Positions 51,976 through 60,055 of a stretch of 64,000 nucleotides of DNA are shown piece by piece. Position numbers and translations under genes: made by a program. Within the stretch, counting starts at the first letter, position 1. Each line of letters begins with the position of its first letter. A model generated the notes under the pieces. That model had not been told where the DNA came from. It saw only the letters and a list, made by a program, of their open reading frames with translations, and ran no database searches. This DNA comes from SIG603 sp044432645 (GTDB lineage Bacteria > Bacillota > Clostridia > Oscillospirales > Acutalibacteraceae): assembly GCA_044432645.1 (NCBI GenBank), contig JAWXUM010000009.1:1-64000 (forward strand), written 5' to 3'.

Positions 51976-54333
51976 ATGCAAAATCAAATTATCAAAGATG
52001 AAAATATATTTATTTTAAACACCAAAGAAACCACTTACGCCTTTCATGTTTTAGAGTCAGGTCATTTGGAGCATTTATATTATGGTCAAAAAGTTGATTT
52101 TAGTGGATTCTATGATGCTATTTTGCCTAAGCGTGAATTTGTAGAGGCTAGCGCAATTACTTACAGTCAAAACCATAAAAATTTAGGGCTAGAAAACCGT
52201 TGTCTTGAGTTTTCCACAAGGGGAAAAGGCGACACAAAAGAACCTTTGGTCGACTTAAGATACGCAAACGGAAGTTCTACTTGCGACTTTTTGTATGAAA
52301 GCTATAAAATAGAGCAAAAACAAAATCTTGACACTTTGCCGTCGGCTTATGACGACAGCAAAGCTTCTCAAACTTTGATTATAAAACTAAAAGACAAAAA
52401 TTATAACGTGTATTTAGAACTTTGTTACTCTGTTTTTTATGATACAAATGTTATTGTAAGAAGCTCAAAACTTTACAATGAAACTGACGAAAAAGTCAAG
52501 GTGAACAGGCTTTTAAGTGCTCAACTCGACAACGATAATTCACTGTACACGCTCACAACATTCAAAGGTGCTTGGGCAAGGGAAATGAACAAGCAGGATA
52601 GTTTATGCACTGGTGGAATTATAGTTAATGATTCTAAGACAGGAATTTCAAGCAACAGGGCTAACCCTTTTGTCATGCTTAGCGAGCAAGGCACTAGCGA
52701 AAACTTTGGCAATTGTTACGCTATTAATTTAATTTACAGTGGTAATCATTACGAACTTGCCGAGGTGAATTCGTTCGGTTTAACACATTTTATCTGTGGA
52801 ATTAACCCTTTTGGCAGTGCGTATATTTTAAATTCTGGCGAAATGTTAGAGTCCCCCGAGGCTGTTTTGACTTTTTCTAACAAAGGCTATAGCCAAATAA
52901 GCCAAAATATGCACCAGTTTGTGCGTGAACACATTGTTAGAGGAACATGGAAGTATAAAGAGCGTCCTGTTTTGCTTAACAGCTGGGAGGCTTCGTACTT
53001 TAATTTCAATGAAAAAAAATTATTAAACCTTGCAAAAGCTGGTAGCAAAGTTGGTATAGAACTTTTTGTGCTTGATGACGGTTGGTTTGGGCAAAGAAAC
53101 GACGACACTTCGTCACTTGGTGATTGGGATGTTAACACAAAAAAACTGCCAAACGGTTTAGCTGGTTTAGCAGAAAAAGTTAATAAATTAGGTATGGATT
53201 TTGGTATTTGGGTAGAGCCTGAAATGCTTAATTACGACAGCGAGTGTTACAGAAACAACCCAGACTTTGCAGTAGAAATAAAGGGGCAAGAACATTCACA
53301 AGGTAGAACGCAAGTTGTAATGGATTTAACACAAACAAAAGTTCAAGATTATCTTATAGAACAAATGACGAAGGTTTTTTCTAGCGCTAATATAAGTTAT
53401 GTTAAGTGGGATATGAACCGAATTGTTTCAGACGCTTATTCTTCGTCTTTAACCCCTGAAAATCAAGACGAGTTTTTCCACCGTTATATTTTGGGTCTTT
53501 ACCGAGTTTTAAAGGTTCTTACATCAAATTTCCCTAACATTTTATTCGAAAGTTGTGCATCTGGTGGCAATCGTTTTGATTTAGGCATGATGTGCTACAT
53601 GCCACAAATTTGGGCAAGCGACAACACAGACGCTATTTGCAGAGCTGGCATACAAACTGGTTGCAGTTACGGTTACCCTATGTCAGTTATTGGCTCACAT
53701 GTTTCGGCTTCGCCAAACCACCAAACACTTAGGAAAACTTCGCTTGATACACGGTTTCAAGTGGCTTGTTTTGGTCTTTTGGGCTATGAGCTTAATTTAG
53801 TTGACCTTAAAAATAGTGATTTAGAAAAAATCAAAGAGCAAATAAACTGGTATAAAAAGTACAGAAAAACATTACAATTTGGCGACTATAATCGTTTAAT
53901 AAATGACGAACACGGTGTTTATCAATGGATAACAGTGTCGAAAAACAAAGAAATAGCCGTTGGCTGTTATTTACAATCACAAGTTATTGCAAACAAAAGC
54001 TCGGCTATTTTTAAAACTACTGGTTTAGATGAAAGCAAAAATTATCATTTTACAAATAGAAAATTAAGCTTTGATTTACGTGATTTTGGCGATTTAGTAA
54101 ACACCGTCGCCCCTGTTCATGTTAAGCAAGACAGCTTGCTTCATAATGTTGTCGCTAAATTTATTACAATGAAAAGCGAAACCGAAGATTACACCGTAAA
54201 CGGTGGTGTGCTTAATAGTTTGGGCGTTAGGTTAAGACCAGGTTTTAACGGAACTGGCTATAACGATGATGTTAGGTTTTTCCAAGACTACGCAAGTCGT
54301 GTGTATATGATGCAAGCTTTAGACGAAGAATAA
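51976..54333 (+). CDS. Alpha-galactosidase, GH36
   Basis: 785 residues, cytosolic. Removes alpha-1,6-galactose from raffinose-family oligosaccharides or galactomannan fragments. N-terminal beta-sandwich (about 1-310), then the barrel with LDDGWFGQRNDD near 370, WVEPEMLNYDS near 415, the nucleophile Asp in YVKWDMNR near 476 and CASGGNRFDLGM near 528, with ASDNTDA near 552 supplying the acid/base region. AAGGAAAG lies upstream. Last gene of the operon; its stop is 4 bp from the stop of the convergent cysK with no terminator between them. Confidence 0.95.
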   Translation: MQNQIIKDENIFILNTKETTYAFHVLESGHLEHLYYGQKVDFSGFYDAILPKREFVEASAITYSQNHKNLGLENRCLEFSTRGKGDTKEPLVDLRYANGSSTCDFLYESYKIEQKQNLDTLPSAYDDSKASQTLIIKLKDKNYNVYLELCYSVFYDTNVIVRSSKLYNETDEKVKVNRLLSAQLDNDNSLYTLTTFKGAWAREMNKQDSLCTGGIIVNDSKTGISSNRANPFVMLSEQGTSENFGNCYAINLIYSGNHYELAEVNSFGLTHFICGINPFGSAYILNSGEMLESPEAVLTFSNKGYSQISQNMHQFVREHIVRGTWKYKERPVLLNSWEASYFNFNEKKLLNLAKAGSKVGIELFVLDDGWFGQRNDDTSSLGDWDVNTKKLPNGLAGLAEKVNKLGMDFGIWVEPEMLNYDSECYRNNPDFAVEIKGQEHSQGRTQVVMDLTQTKVQDYLIEQMTKVFSSANISYVKWDMNRIVSDAYSSSLTPENQDEFFHRYILGLYRVLKVLTSNFPNILFESCASGGNRFDLGMMCYMPQIWASDNTDAICRAGIQTGCSYGYPMSVIGSHVSASPNHQTLRKTSLDTRFQVACFGLLGYELNLVDLKNSDLEKIKEQINWYKKYRKTLQFGDYNRLINDEHGVYQWITVSKNKEIAVGCYLQSQVIANKSSAIFKTTGLDESKNYHFTNRKLSFDLRDFGDLVNTVAPVHVKQDSLLHNVVAKFITMKSETEDYTVNGGVLNSLGVRLRPGFNGTGYNDDVRFFQDYASRVYMMQALDEE

Positions 54334-54337
54334 ACTT

Positions 54338-55246
54338 TTAGCTAAAAAGTGGTGTTGATAAATATCTTTCACCAGTGTCTGGCAAAATTACAACGATTTT
54401 TTTGTTTGGATATTTTTCAGCTGTTTCTTTGGCAGCATAAAGTGCAGCACCAGCTGAAATTCCAACCAAAATTCCTTCTTTTGCAACTAAATCTTTTGCG
54501 TTTTTGTATGCATCTTCTTCGTTTACTTTAATAATTTCATCAAAAAGTGAAACATCGGTTATTTTGGGAATAAAACCAGCACCTATACCTTGAAGTCCAT
54601 GAGGTCCAGACTTTTCACCAGATAAAACAGCAGATTTCATAGGCTCTACTGCAATTATTTTGATGTTTGGATTTTTCTCTTTCAAAAATTTGCCTGTGCC
54701 AGTAATTGTTCCACCAGTTCCAACTCCTGCTACTAAAATGTCTACAGTGCCGTCTGTGTCTTCCCAAATTTCGGCTCCTGTTGTTTTGTAGTGAGCATTT
54801 GGATTAGCTGGGTTTTCGAATTGGCTTGGAATAAAGCTGTTTGCAGTTTCTTTAGCAAACTCTTCAGCCTTTGCAATTGCACCACTCATGCCTTTTGAAG
54901 CTTCGGTTAAAACCAAATCAGCTCCGTAAGCTTTTAGCAAGTTTCTACGCTCCATACTCATGCTTTCAGGCATAGTTAAAACTACTTTATAGCCTTTTGC
55001 ACAAGCAATAGCGCAAAGGCCAATACCAGTGTTGCCACTTGTAGGCTCAATAATAACTGTGTCTTTGTTTATTAGCTTTTGTTTTTCAGCTTCTTCAATC
55101 ATGTTTTTGGCTACTCTGTCTTTAACACTGCCAGCTGGGTTAAAGTACTCAAGTTTAGCGTAAATTTCTTGACCTTTTGCGTAGTTATTAAGTTTTAAAA
55201 GTGGTGTGTTTCCCACAAGTTCGGTTATAGAATTATATATTTTCAT
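54338..55246 (-). CDS. cysK: Cysteine synthase A
   Basis: PLP enzyme that forms cysteine from O-acetylserine and sulfide. 302 residues. N-terminal VGNTPLLKLN, PLP lysine in PAGSVKDRVAKNM near residue 42, substrate loop EPTSGNTGIGLCA near 67-79 and phosphate loop GVGTGGTITGTG near 175-186. AAGGAG precedes the ATG. Monocistronic and convergent with the GH36 operon; divergent from deoD. No T-box or SAM riboswitch is visible in the 94-bp upstream gap. Confidence 0.96.
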   Translation of the reverse strand: MKIYNSITELVGNTPLLKLNNYAKGQEIYAKLEYFNPAGSVKDRVAKNMIEEAEKQKLINKDTVIIEPTSGNTGIGLCAIACAKGYKVVLTMPESMSMERRNLLKAYGADLVLTEASKGMSGAIAKAEEFAKETANSFIPSQFENPANPNAHYKTTGAEIWEDTDGTVDILVAGVGTGGTITGTGKFLKEKNPNIKIIAVEPMKSAVLSGEKSGPHGLQGIGAGFIPKITDVSLFDEIIKVNEEDAYKNAKDLVAKEGILVGISAGAALYAAKETAEKYPNKKIVVILPDTGERYLSTPLFS

Positions 55247-55340
55247 TTTCTCTCCTTAAATTATTGAATATTTAATAAAAACATTGTACAATGAATACAT
55301 ACTAATATCAAGTAAAACTTTATAAAGTGAGGACTTTTTT

Positions 55341-56042
55341 ATGACACCTACAGCTCACAACTGTGCCAAAATTGGCGATATTGCAAAAACTGTTTTAATG
55401 CCAGGTGACCCTTTACGAGCAAAATTTATTGCAGACACTTACCTTGAAAACGTTAAAGAGTTTAACACTGTTAGAAATATGTTTGGATACACTGGAACAT
55501 ATAAAGGCAAAGAAGTTTCTGTAATGGGCAGTGGCATGGGTATGCCGTCTATTGGAATTTATTCTTTTGAGCTTTACAATTTTTATGGCGTAGAAGCTAT
55601 TATTAGAATAGGCTCAGCTGGTGCTTTTAGTGACGACTTAAACACAATGGATATAGTTGTTGCCACAGGCGCTTGCACCGACTCAAACTACGCTTACCAA
55701 TATGAATTACCGGGAACTTTTGCACCAATAGCCGACTTCGAACTTGCTACAAAAGCTGTTAACATAGCAAAAGAGCAAGGAGTAAACGTTAGAACTGGTA
55801 ACATTTTATCTTCTGATGTTTTTTATAATCAAAAATCTGACGCAAATGATAAATGGAAAAAAATGGGCGTTCTCGCTGTAGAGATGGAGTCAGCAGCACT
55901 TTATATGAACGCAGCTTATTGTGGCAAAAAAGCACTTTGCATTTTGACTATATCCGACCATTTATATAAAAACCAAGACCTTTCGTCACACGAAAGACAA
56001 GTTGGCTTTAGACAAATGATGGAAATTGCGTTGGAGCTTTAA
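55341..56042 (+). CDS. deoD: Purine nucleoside phosphorylase (DeoD type)
   Basis: Phosphorolysis of purine (deoxy)nucleosides to base and (deoxy)ribose-1-phosphate. 233 residues, the hexameric DeoD class. GDIAKTVLMPGDPLRAKFIA near the N-terminus binds phosphate, GSGMGMPSIGIYS near 62 and RIGSAGAF near 87 are signatures, EMESAAL near 180 binds ribose, and TISDHLYK near 203 carries the catalytic Asp. The cdd ATG directly abuts the stop codon. Confidence 0.95.
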   Translation: MTPTAHNCAKIGDIAKTVLMPGDPLRAKFIADTYLENVKEFNTVRNMFGYTGTYKGKEVSVMGSGMGMPSIGIYSFELYNFYGVEAIIRIGSAGAFSDDLNTMDIVVATGACTDSNYAYQYELPGTFAPIADFELATKAVNIAKEQGVNVRTGNILSSDVFYNQKSDANDKWKKMGVLAVEMESAALYMNAAYCGKKALCILTISDHLYKNQDLSSHERQVGFRQMMEIALEL

Positions 56043-56447
56043 ATGAATATTGAAATTTTAATTCAAAAAGCTATAAAAGCTATGGAAAACTCCTACAGTC
56101 CTTATTCTAACTTTAAAGTTGGAGCAGCTTTGCTTGCACAAAATGGTGAAATTTTCACTGGCTGTAATGTAGAAAACGCTGGTTATTCGGCTACTAACTG
56201 TGCAGAAAGAACAGCATTTTTCAAGGCAGTAAGTGAAGGTGTTACCACTTTCAACAGTATTTGTGTGGTTGGTGGAAAAAACGGAGTTTTAGAAAATTTT
56301 ACAGCGCCATGTGGAATTTGCCGCCAAGTAATGGTTGAATTTTGCAAAGATGACTTCAAAATTATTTTAGCCACAAGCACCGATAATTATAAAATTTATA
56401 CATTAAAAGAATTATTGCCAATGGCTTTTGGCCCTAACAATTTATAA
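56043..56447 (+). CDS. cdd: Cytidine deaminase
   Basis: Zinc enzyme that deaminates (deoxy)cytidine to (deoxy)uridine. 134 residues. YSPYSNFKVGAALL near residue 20, CxAE motif NCAERTAFFKAVSEG near 53 with the catalytic Glu, and PCGICRQVMVEF near 87 giving the other two Zn cysteines. GGAG lies in the last deoD codons; co-transcribed nucleoside salvage pair. The next gene follows 13 bp later. Confidence 0.96.
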   Translation: MNIEILIQKAIKAMENSYSPYSNFKVGAALLAQNGEIFTGCNVENAGYSATNCAERTAFFKAVSEGVTTFNSICVVGGKNGVLENFTAPCGICRQVMVEFCKDDFKIILATSTDNYKIYTLKELLPMAFGPNNL

Positions 56448-56460
56448 GGAGATACAGTTC

Positions 56461-57396
56461 ATGAATATTAATATCATTCCACAAAGAATGGAATTTTATT
56501 TCGAAAAACATATAGCAAAATTTCCAAACTGCAATATTTATTATGGCGAAGAAAATATAGAAAATGCAGATGTAATTTATGGAAATCCGTCACTTGAACA
56601 AATTTACACTTGTAAAAATTTAAAATGGATTCAAACAGTTAGCGCTGGTGTTGACGCTTACATTAAAGGTGGTTTCCCTGAAAATATAAGCCTCACAAAC
56701 GCAACAGGTGCTTATGGACTTGCAATTTCAGAACATTTACTTGCAATGCATTTGAGTTTAATTAAAAAGTTCAACCATTATTTTTCATCACAGCAAAAAA
56801 ATGAATGGATAAACCACGGCATGGTAAAAGCAGTTGACGGCTCAACAGTTTTGATTTTAGGCTTAGGCGACATTGGTGGAAAATACGCAAAGATAGTTAA
56901 AGCCATGGGCGCTTATGTTATAGGACTTAGAAGAAGCGACTCTCAAAAGCCAGACTATGTAGACGAAATTCACTTAAGCGAAAAACTAGATGAACTTTTG
57001 CCAAGGGCAGATGTCGTTGCTATTGCACTGCCAGGAACTGCACAAACTAAGCACTTGATAAACAAACACACATTAAGCCTTATGAAAAAAGATGCTATTA
57101 TTTTAAATGTTGGACGTGGTTCAATAATTGACAGCTCAGCACTTTGCGAAGCTTTAAACAGTGGAAATTTAGCTGGTGCAGGACTTGATGTAACAGAAAT
57201 AGAGCCACTTCCAAGTGGCGACCCACTTTGGAGTGCTAAAAATCTTGTGCTAACACCACATATTTCAGGTGGCTTTGGACTAGAGCAAACTATTAGTACA
57301 AATGTAAGCCTTTTTGCTGATAATTTGGAAAGATTTATTAAAGGTCAGCCTTTGAAAAATACAATTGATTTTGAACAAGGTTATAGAAAATTATAA
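56461..57396 (+). CDS. D-2-hydroxyacid dehydrogenase family protein
   Basis: 311 residues. NAD-binding Rossmann loop ILGLGDIGGKYAKIV near residue 139; catalytic Arg in ILNVGRGSIIDSSAL near 220, Glu in GLDVTEIEPLPSGDPLW near 245 and His in LTPHISGGFG near 271. Such proteins reduce 2-keto acids, often glyoxylate or hydroxypyruvate; substrate unknown. ATG 56461 with AAGGAG upstream is preferred over an in-frame start at 56428 inside cdd. Third gene of the deoD-cdd unit, with a terminator 75 bp downstream. Confidence 0.9.
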   Translation: MNINIIPQRMEFYFEKHIAKFPNCNIYYGEENIENADVIYGNPSLEQIYTCKNLKWIQTVSAGVDAYIKGGFPENISLTNATGAYGLAISEHLLAMHLSLIKKFNHYFSSQQKNEWINHGMVKAVDGSTVLILGLGDIGGKYAKIVKAMGAYVIGLRRSDSQKPDYVDEIHLSEKLDELLPRADVVAIALPGTAQTKHLINKHTLSLMKKDAIILNVGRGSIIDSSALCEALNSGNLAGAGLDVTEIEPLPSGDPLWSAKNLVLTPHISGGFGLEQTISTNVSLFADNLERFIKGQPLKNTIDFEQGYRKL

Positions 57397-57413
57397 AAAT
57401 TGTTGTTCTATCA

Positions 57414-57440
57414 AAGGACGACCATTGCTCACCCCTACGG
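57414..57440 (-). repeat. Degenerate GTAGGGG-type unit
   Basis: On the minus strand CCGTAGGGG is followed by partly mismatched arms and GTCCTTT. It looks like a decayed copy of the dispersed hairpin family. Confidence 0.5.
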
Positions 57441-57470
57441 ATTATGGTTTATGAAACCTTTTTTAACAAA

Positions 57471-57500
57471 CAAATGGGACGGAAAAATCCGTCCCATTTG
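57471..57500. terminator. Bidirectional intrinsic terminator
   Basis: CAAATGGGACGGA (57471-57483), loop AAAA, TCCGTCCCATTTG (57488-57500): a perfect 13-bp stem between the hydroxyacid dehydrogenase gene and the convergent thiT. The T-run is weak on the plus strand; on the minus strand TTTGTTAAAAAA follows. Confidence 0.82.
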
Positions 57501-57503
57501 AAT

Positions 57504-58082
57504 TTACACTGACACACTGTCATCGTCAATTAATTTTTTTATAATTGGTGATTTAAATAAAAGCACTGCTCCTATCATTGTGAATATAATTTCAGGCAAC
57601 ATGTATGCGCCGTTATATACTATAGAATATAGGTAAGGACTGCTCCACTGCTCTGGCATCCACTCAGCAAATAAAAATGCGCCTGAAACCCAGTGACTTG
57701 CAAATCTTATAGCCAAAGCTATAAAAATTCCTGCACATATTCCAACAACTCCTTTTTTTCTGAACAAGCCAGCAAGTCCAATAGCTGTAAATGCTAACAA
57801 ATAGTCAAATACAAAACAAGCTATTAAAACTACAGGAGTAAGTCCCCAACCAAGCACGCCGTCTATGCTTATTCCAAATCCTAGTTGAATTAGCGAGTAC
57901 AAAAATGAGCAAGTAAATCCCCATTTAAGACCATATGTAATTGATACTAAGGCGATTGGTAGCATTGACAAAAGTGTTACTGAACCACCCATAGGCATGT
58001 TCCAAATTTTTACAAAGCTAAGTGCTGTTCCCAGTGCTAAGAATACGGCAGTTACTGCCATTTTTTTTGTGTTCGAATTCAT
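57504..58082 (-). CDS. thiT: Thiamine ECF transporter S component ThiT
   Basis: Substrate-binding membrane subunit of an energy-coupling-factor thiamine importer. 192 residues with six hydrophobic segments; the opening ALGTALSFVKIWNMPMGGSV and LLSMLPIALVSITYGLKWG match ThiT, and the C-terminal half holds AEWMPEQWSSPYLYSIVYNG. The shared ECF ATPase/EcfT genes are not here. AAGGAATGG precedes the ATG. Preceded by a TPP riboswitch and terminator on the same strand, which independently supports thiamine as the substrate. Confidence 0.95.
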   Translation of the reverse strand: MNSNTKKMAVTAVFLALGTALSFVKIWNMPMGGSVTLLSMLPIALVSITYGLKWGFTCSFLYSLIQLGFGISIDGVLGWGLTPVVLIACFVFDYLLAFTAIGLAGLFRKKGVVGICAGIFIALAIRFASHWVSGAFLFAEWMPEQWSSPYLYSIVYNGAYMLPEIIFTMIGAVLLFKSPIIKKLIDDDSVSV

Positions 58083-58120
58083 TTTTTACCATTCCTTTTC
58101 TTTTTTGTGATGAATGGACG

Positions 58121-58152
58121 TAAAAAAGCTACAAGAATAACACTTGTAGCTT
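58121..58152 (-). terminator. Riboswitch-controlled terminator before thiT
   Basis: On the minus strand AAGCTACAAG, loop TGTTATT, CTTGTAGCTT (pairing 58143-58152 with 58126-58135), then TTTTTA. It lies between the TPP aptamer and the thiT ATG, so TPP binding probably favours this terminator. Confidence 0.88.
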
Positions 58153-58169
58153 AACTGATTATATAAATC

Positions 58170-58256
58170 ATTCCTACGTCGGCATTGTCCGAATCAGGTC
58201 ATAGGGTTTCGATGTCTACATCGCTCTCAGCCGAATTAATTTTCAGCGCCCCTTGT
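58170..58256 (-). promoter_or_regulatory. TPP riboswitch
   Basis: The minus strand carries the conserved THI-box core: GGGGCGCT near the 5' side, GGCTGAGAG, AAACCC, GACCTGATTCGG and CCGACGTAGGAA near the 3' side. Order and spacing fit the TPP aptamer, including the P2/P3 internal loop CTGAGA. Followed by the terminator at 58121-58152, giving transcriptional repression of thiT when thiamine pyrophosphate is plentiful. Confidence 0.96.
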
Positions 58257-58313
58257 GTTTTGTATCTCCTATAAATTTTTAGCTGATACAAATTACTTAT
58301 TTAATTCACTGTA

Positions 58314-58342
58314 ATTATACTTTATAAAATTTAATTTGTCAA
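58314..58342 (-). promoter_or_regulatory. Consensus promoter of thiT
   Basis: Minus strand: TTGACA (58337-58342), 17-nt spacer, TATAAT (58314-58319), a perfect sigma-A match in both boxes, about 50 nt before the riboswitch. Confidence 0.85.
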
Positions 58343-58357
58343 GTTTTAAATTATCTA

Positions 58358-58385
58358 TTGACTTTGTGTGATTATATGTTATAAT
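58358..58385 (+). promoter_or_regulatory. Promoter of the sodium:solute symporter gene
   Basis: TTGACT (58358-58363), 16-nt spacer, perfect TATAAT (58380-58385), 57 nt upstream of the ATG at 58443. Divergent from the thiT promoter with about 16 bp between the two -35 boxes. Confidence 0.75.
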
Positions 58386-58395
58386 ACTTTTACGA

Positions 58396-58417
58396 TTAAA
58401 AGCTTTAAAGCTTTTAA
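58396..58417. promoter_or_regulatory. Palindrome just downstream of the symporter promoter, candidate operator
   Basis: TTAAAAGCTT (58396-58405), TA, AAGCTTTTAA (58408-58417): perfect 10-bp arms covering about +5 to +26 of the predicted transcript, a classical repressor position. It could instead act as a 5' mRNA hairpin. Confidence 0.5.
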
Positions 58418-58442
58418 CTGCTAAAGCGAAAAGGGGATTATC

Positions 58443-59987
58443 ATGATAAAATGGATTGTACTAGCTATATACTTAGTTGTAATGCTTGGTATTGGTTATT
58501 ATTGTAAAAGTAAAACGTCAAATGTTGCAGACTTTGTTTTGGGAGGTCGAAATTTAGGTGCTTGGTTCACAGCCTTTGCCTATGGAACATCTTATTTTTC
58601 TGCTGTTGTTTTTATTGGATACGCTGGACAATTTGGTTGGAGCTACGGAGTGTCTGCCACTTGGATTGGCATAGGCAACGCTTTTGTAGGCAGTTTGCTT
58701 GCGTGGATTGTTTTAGGTAACCGAACAAGGCTTATGACAACTCACTTAAACACAGCAACTATTCCAGAATTTTTCGAAAAACGTTATAATTCTAAAAAGC
58801 TTAAAATTAGTTCAGCTATAATTGTATTTGTTTTCTTAATTCCTTACACAGCTTCAATTTATAACGGACTTTCAAAACTTTTCGAAATATTATTCAACAT
58901 TGATTATACTGTGTGTATAATTGTTATGGCTATATTAACTGCTGTATACGTAATTATGGGTGGATATTTAGCGACTGCTATCAACGACTTTGTTCAAGGA
59001 ATAATTATGCTAATTGGCATAATTGCAGTTATTGTTTGCACTTTAATGAGCAAAGGTGGCTTGTTTAGCTCATTAACTGCGTTAAAAGAAACTGGTGCAC
59101 AAGTTGGTTTTGGCGACAGTTTGGCAAGTGTTACAGGCCCTGACCCTATTAACCTTATAGGAGTTGTTATATTAACTTCACTTGGAACTTGGGGCTTACC
59201 TCAAATGATACATAAATTTTATACTATTAAAGACAAGCCGTCTATCAAACGTGGAGCTATAATTTCAACAATTTTTGCTTTGGTTGTTTCTGGTGGTAGC
59301 TACTTTTTAGGCTCATTTGGTAGACTTTTTGTTACAACAGAAGAAATCACTATAAACGGAAAAATTTCTTACGATATAATTATTCCAACTATGATTTCAA
59401 GCACTTTACCTGATATATTGTTAGGAATTGTGGTTGTACTTGTTCTTTCAGCATCAATGTCAACTTTGGCTTCACTTGTTTTAACCTCAAGTTCAACAAT
59501 TACAATCGACCTTATAAAACCTATGCTAAAAAAATCAGTCGATGAAAAAGAAACTGTGAAAATAATCAGAATTTTTATAGCTTTATTTATTCTTCTTTCA
59601 GTTGTAATCGCTTTAAACCCTAGCACATACATTACAACACTTATGTCAATTTCTTGGGGTGCGTTAGCTGGTGCTTTCTTAGCTCCGTTTATGTACGGTT
59701 TATTCTCAAAAAAAGTTACTGTTCCAGCAGTTTTGGCTTCATTTGTAACAGGTGTTGGAATAACAGTTGTTCATATGTTCTTGTTCAGCTTAGGTTTGTT
59801 CCCAGACCTTGTAGCAAGCGTTTCAGCACTTGGCTTTAAACTTAACATCTTGTCTTCTATAAACGCTGGTGCTTTTGCGATGATAGTTGGACTAATTATA
59901 GTTCCAATTGTTAGCAAGTTTACAGTGGTTAAAAACAAAGAACAAGTGGAAGAAATTTTCACGATTTGCAACAAAAAAGCTCAATAA
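58443..59987 (+). CDS. Sodium:solute symporter (SSS family)
   Basis: 514 residues, about 13 membrane segments. The start IVLAIYLVVMLGIGYYC and FVLGGRNLGAWFTAFAYGTS near residue 31-50 are typical of the family, with YVIMGGYLATAINDFVQGII near 160-180 matching SSS signature 1. LeuT fold, Na+-driven uptake; proline, pantothenate, sialic acid or sugar are all possible and the motifs do not decide. AAAGGGG precedes the ATG. Single-gene unit with a palindrome at its promoter. Confidence 0.88.
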   Translation: MIKWIVLAIYLVVMLGIGYYCKSKTSNVADFVLGGRNLGAWFTAFAYGTSYFSAVVFIGYAGQFGWSYGVSATWIGIGNAFVGSLLAWIVLGNRTRLMTTHLNTATIPEFFEKRYNSKKLKISSAIIVFVFLIPYTASIYNGLSKLFEILFNIDYTVCIIVMAILTAVYVIMGGYLATAINDFVQGIIMLIGIIAVIVCTLMSKGGLFSSLTALKETGAQVGFGDSLASVTGPDPINLIGVVILTSLGTWGLPQMIHKFYTIKDKPSIKRGAIISTIFALVVSGGSYFLGSFGRLFVTTEEITINGKISYDIIIPTMISSTLPDILLGIVVVLVLSASMSTLASLVLTSSSTITIDLIKPMLKKSVDEKETVKIIRIFIALFILLSVVIALNPSTYITTLMSISWGALAGAFLAPFMYGLFSKKVTVPAVLASFVTGVGITVVHMFLFSLGLFPDLVASVSALGFKLNILSSINAGAFAMIVGLIIVPIVSKFTVVKNKEQVEEIFTICNKKAQ

Positions 59988-59995
59988 ACAAAAAA

Positions 59996-60055
59996 CCGTA
60001 GGGGCGACCTGTGGTCGTCCGTAAAAAGAAAGGACGAGCAAAGCTCGTCCTTACA
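59996..60055. repeat. Inverted pair of hairpin repeat units between convergent genes
   Basis: Unit 59996-60022 (plus; GGGCGACC, loop TGT, GGTCGTCC, edges CCGTAGG and CCGT) and unit 60030-60055 (minus; AAGGACGAGC, loop AAA, GCTCGTCCTT). The whole 68-bp gap between the symporter and PfkB stops is these two units. The second hairpin could serve as a terminator. Confidence 0.82.
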
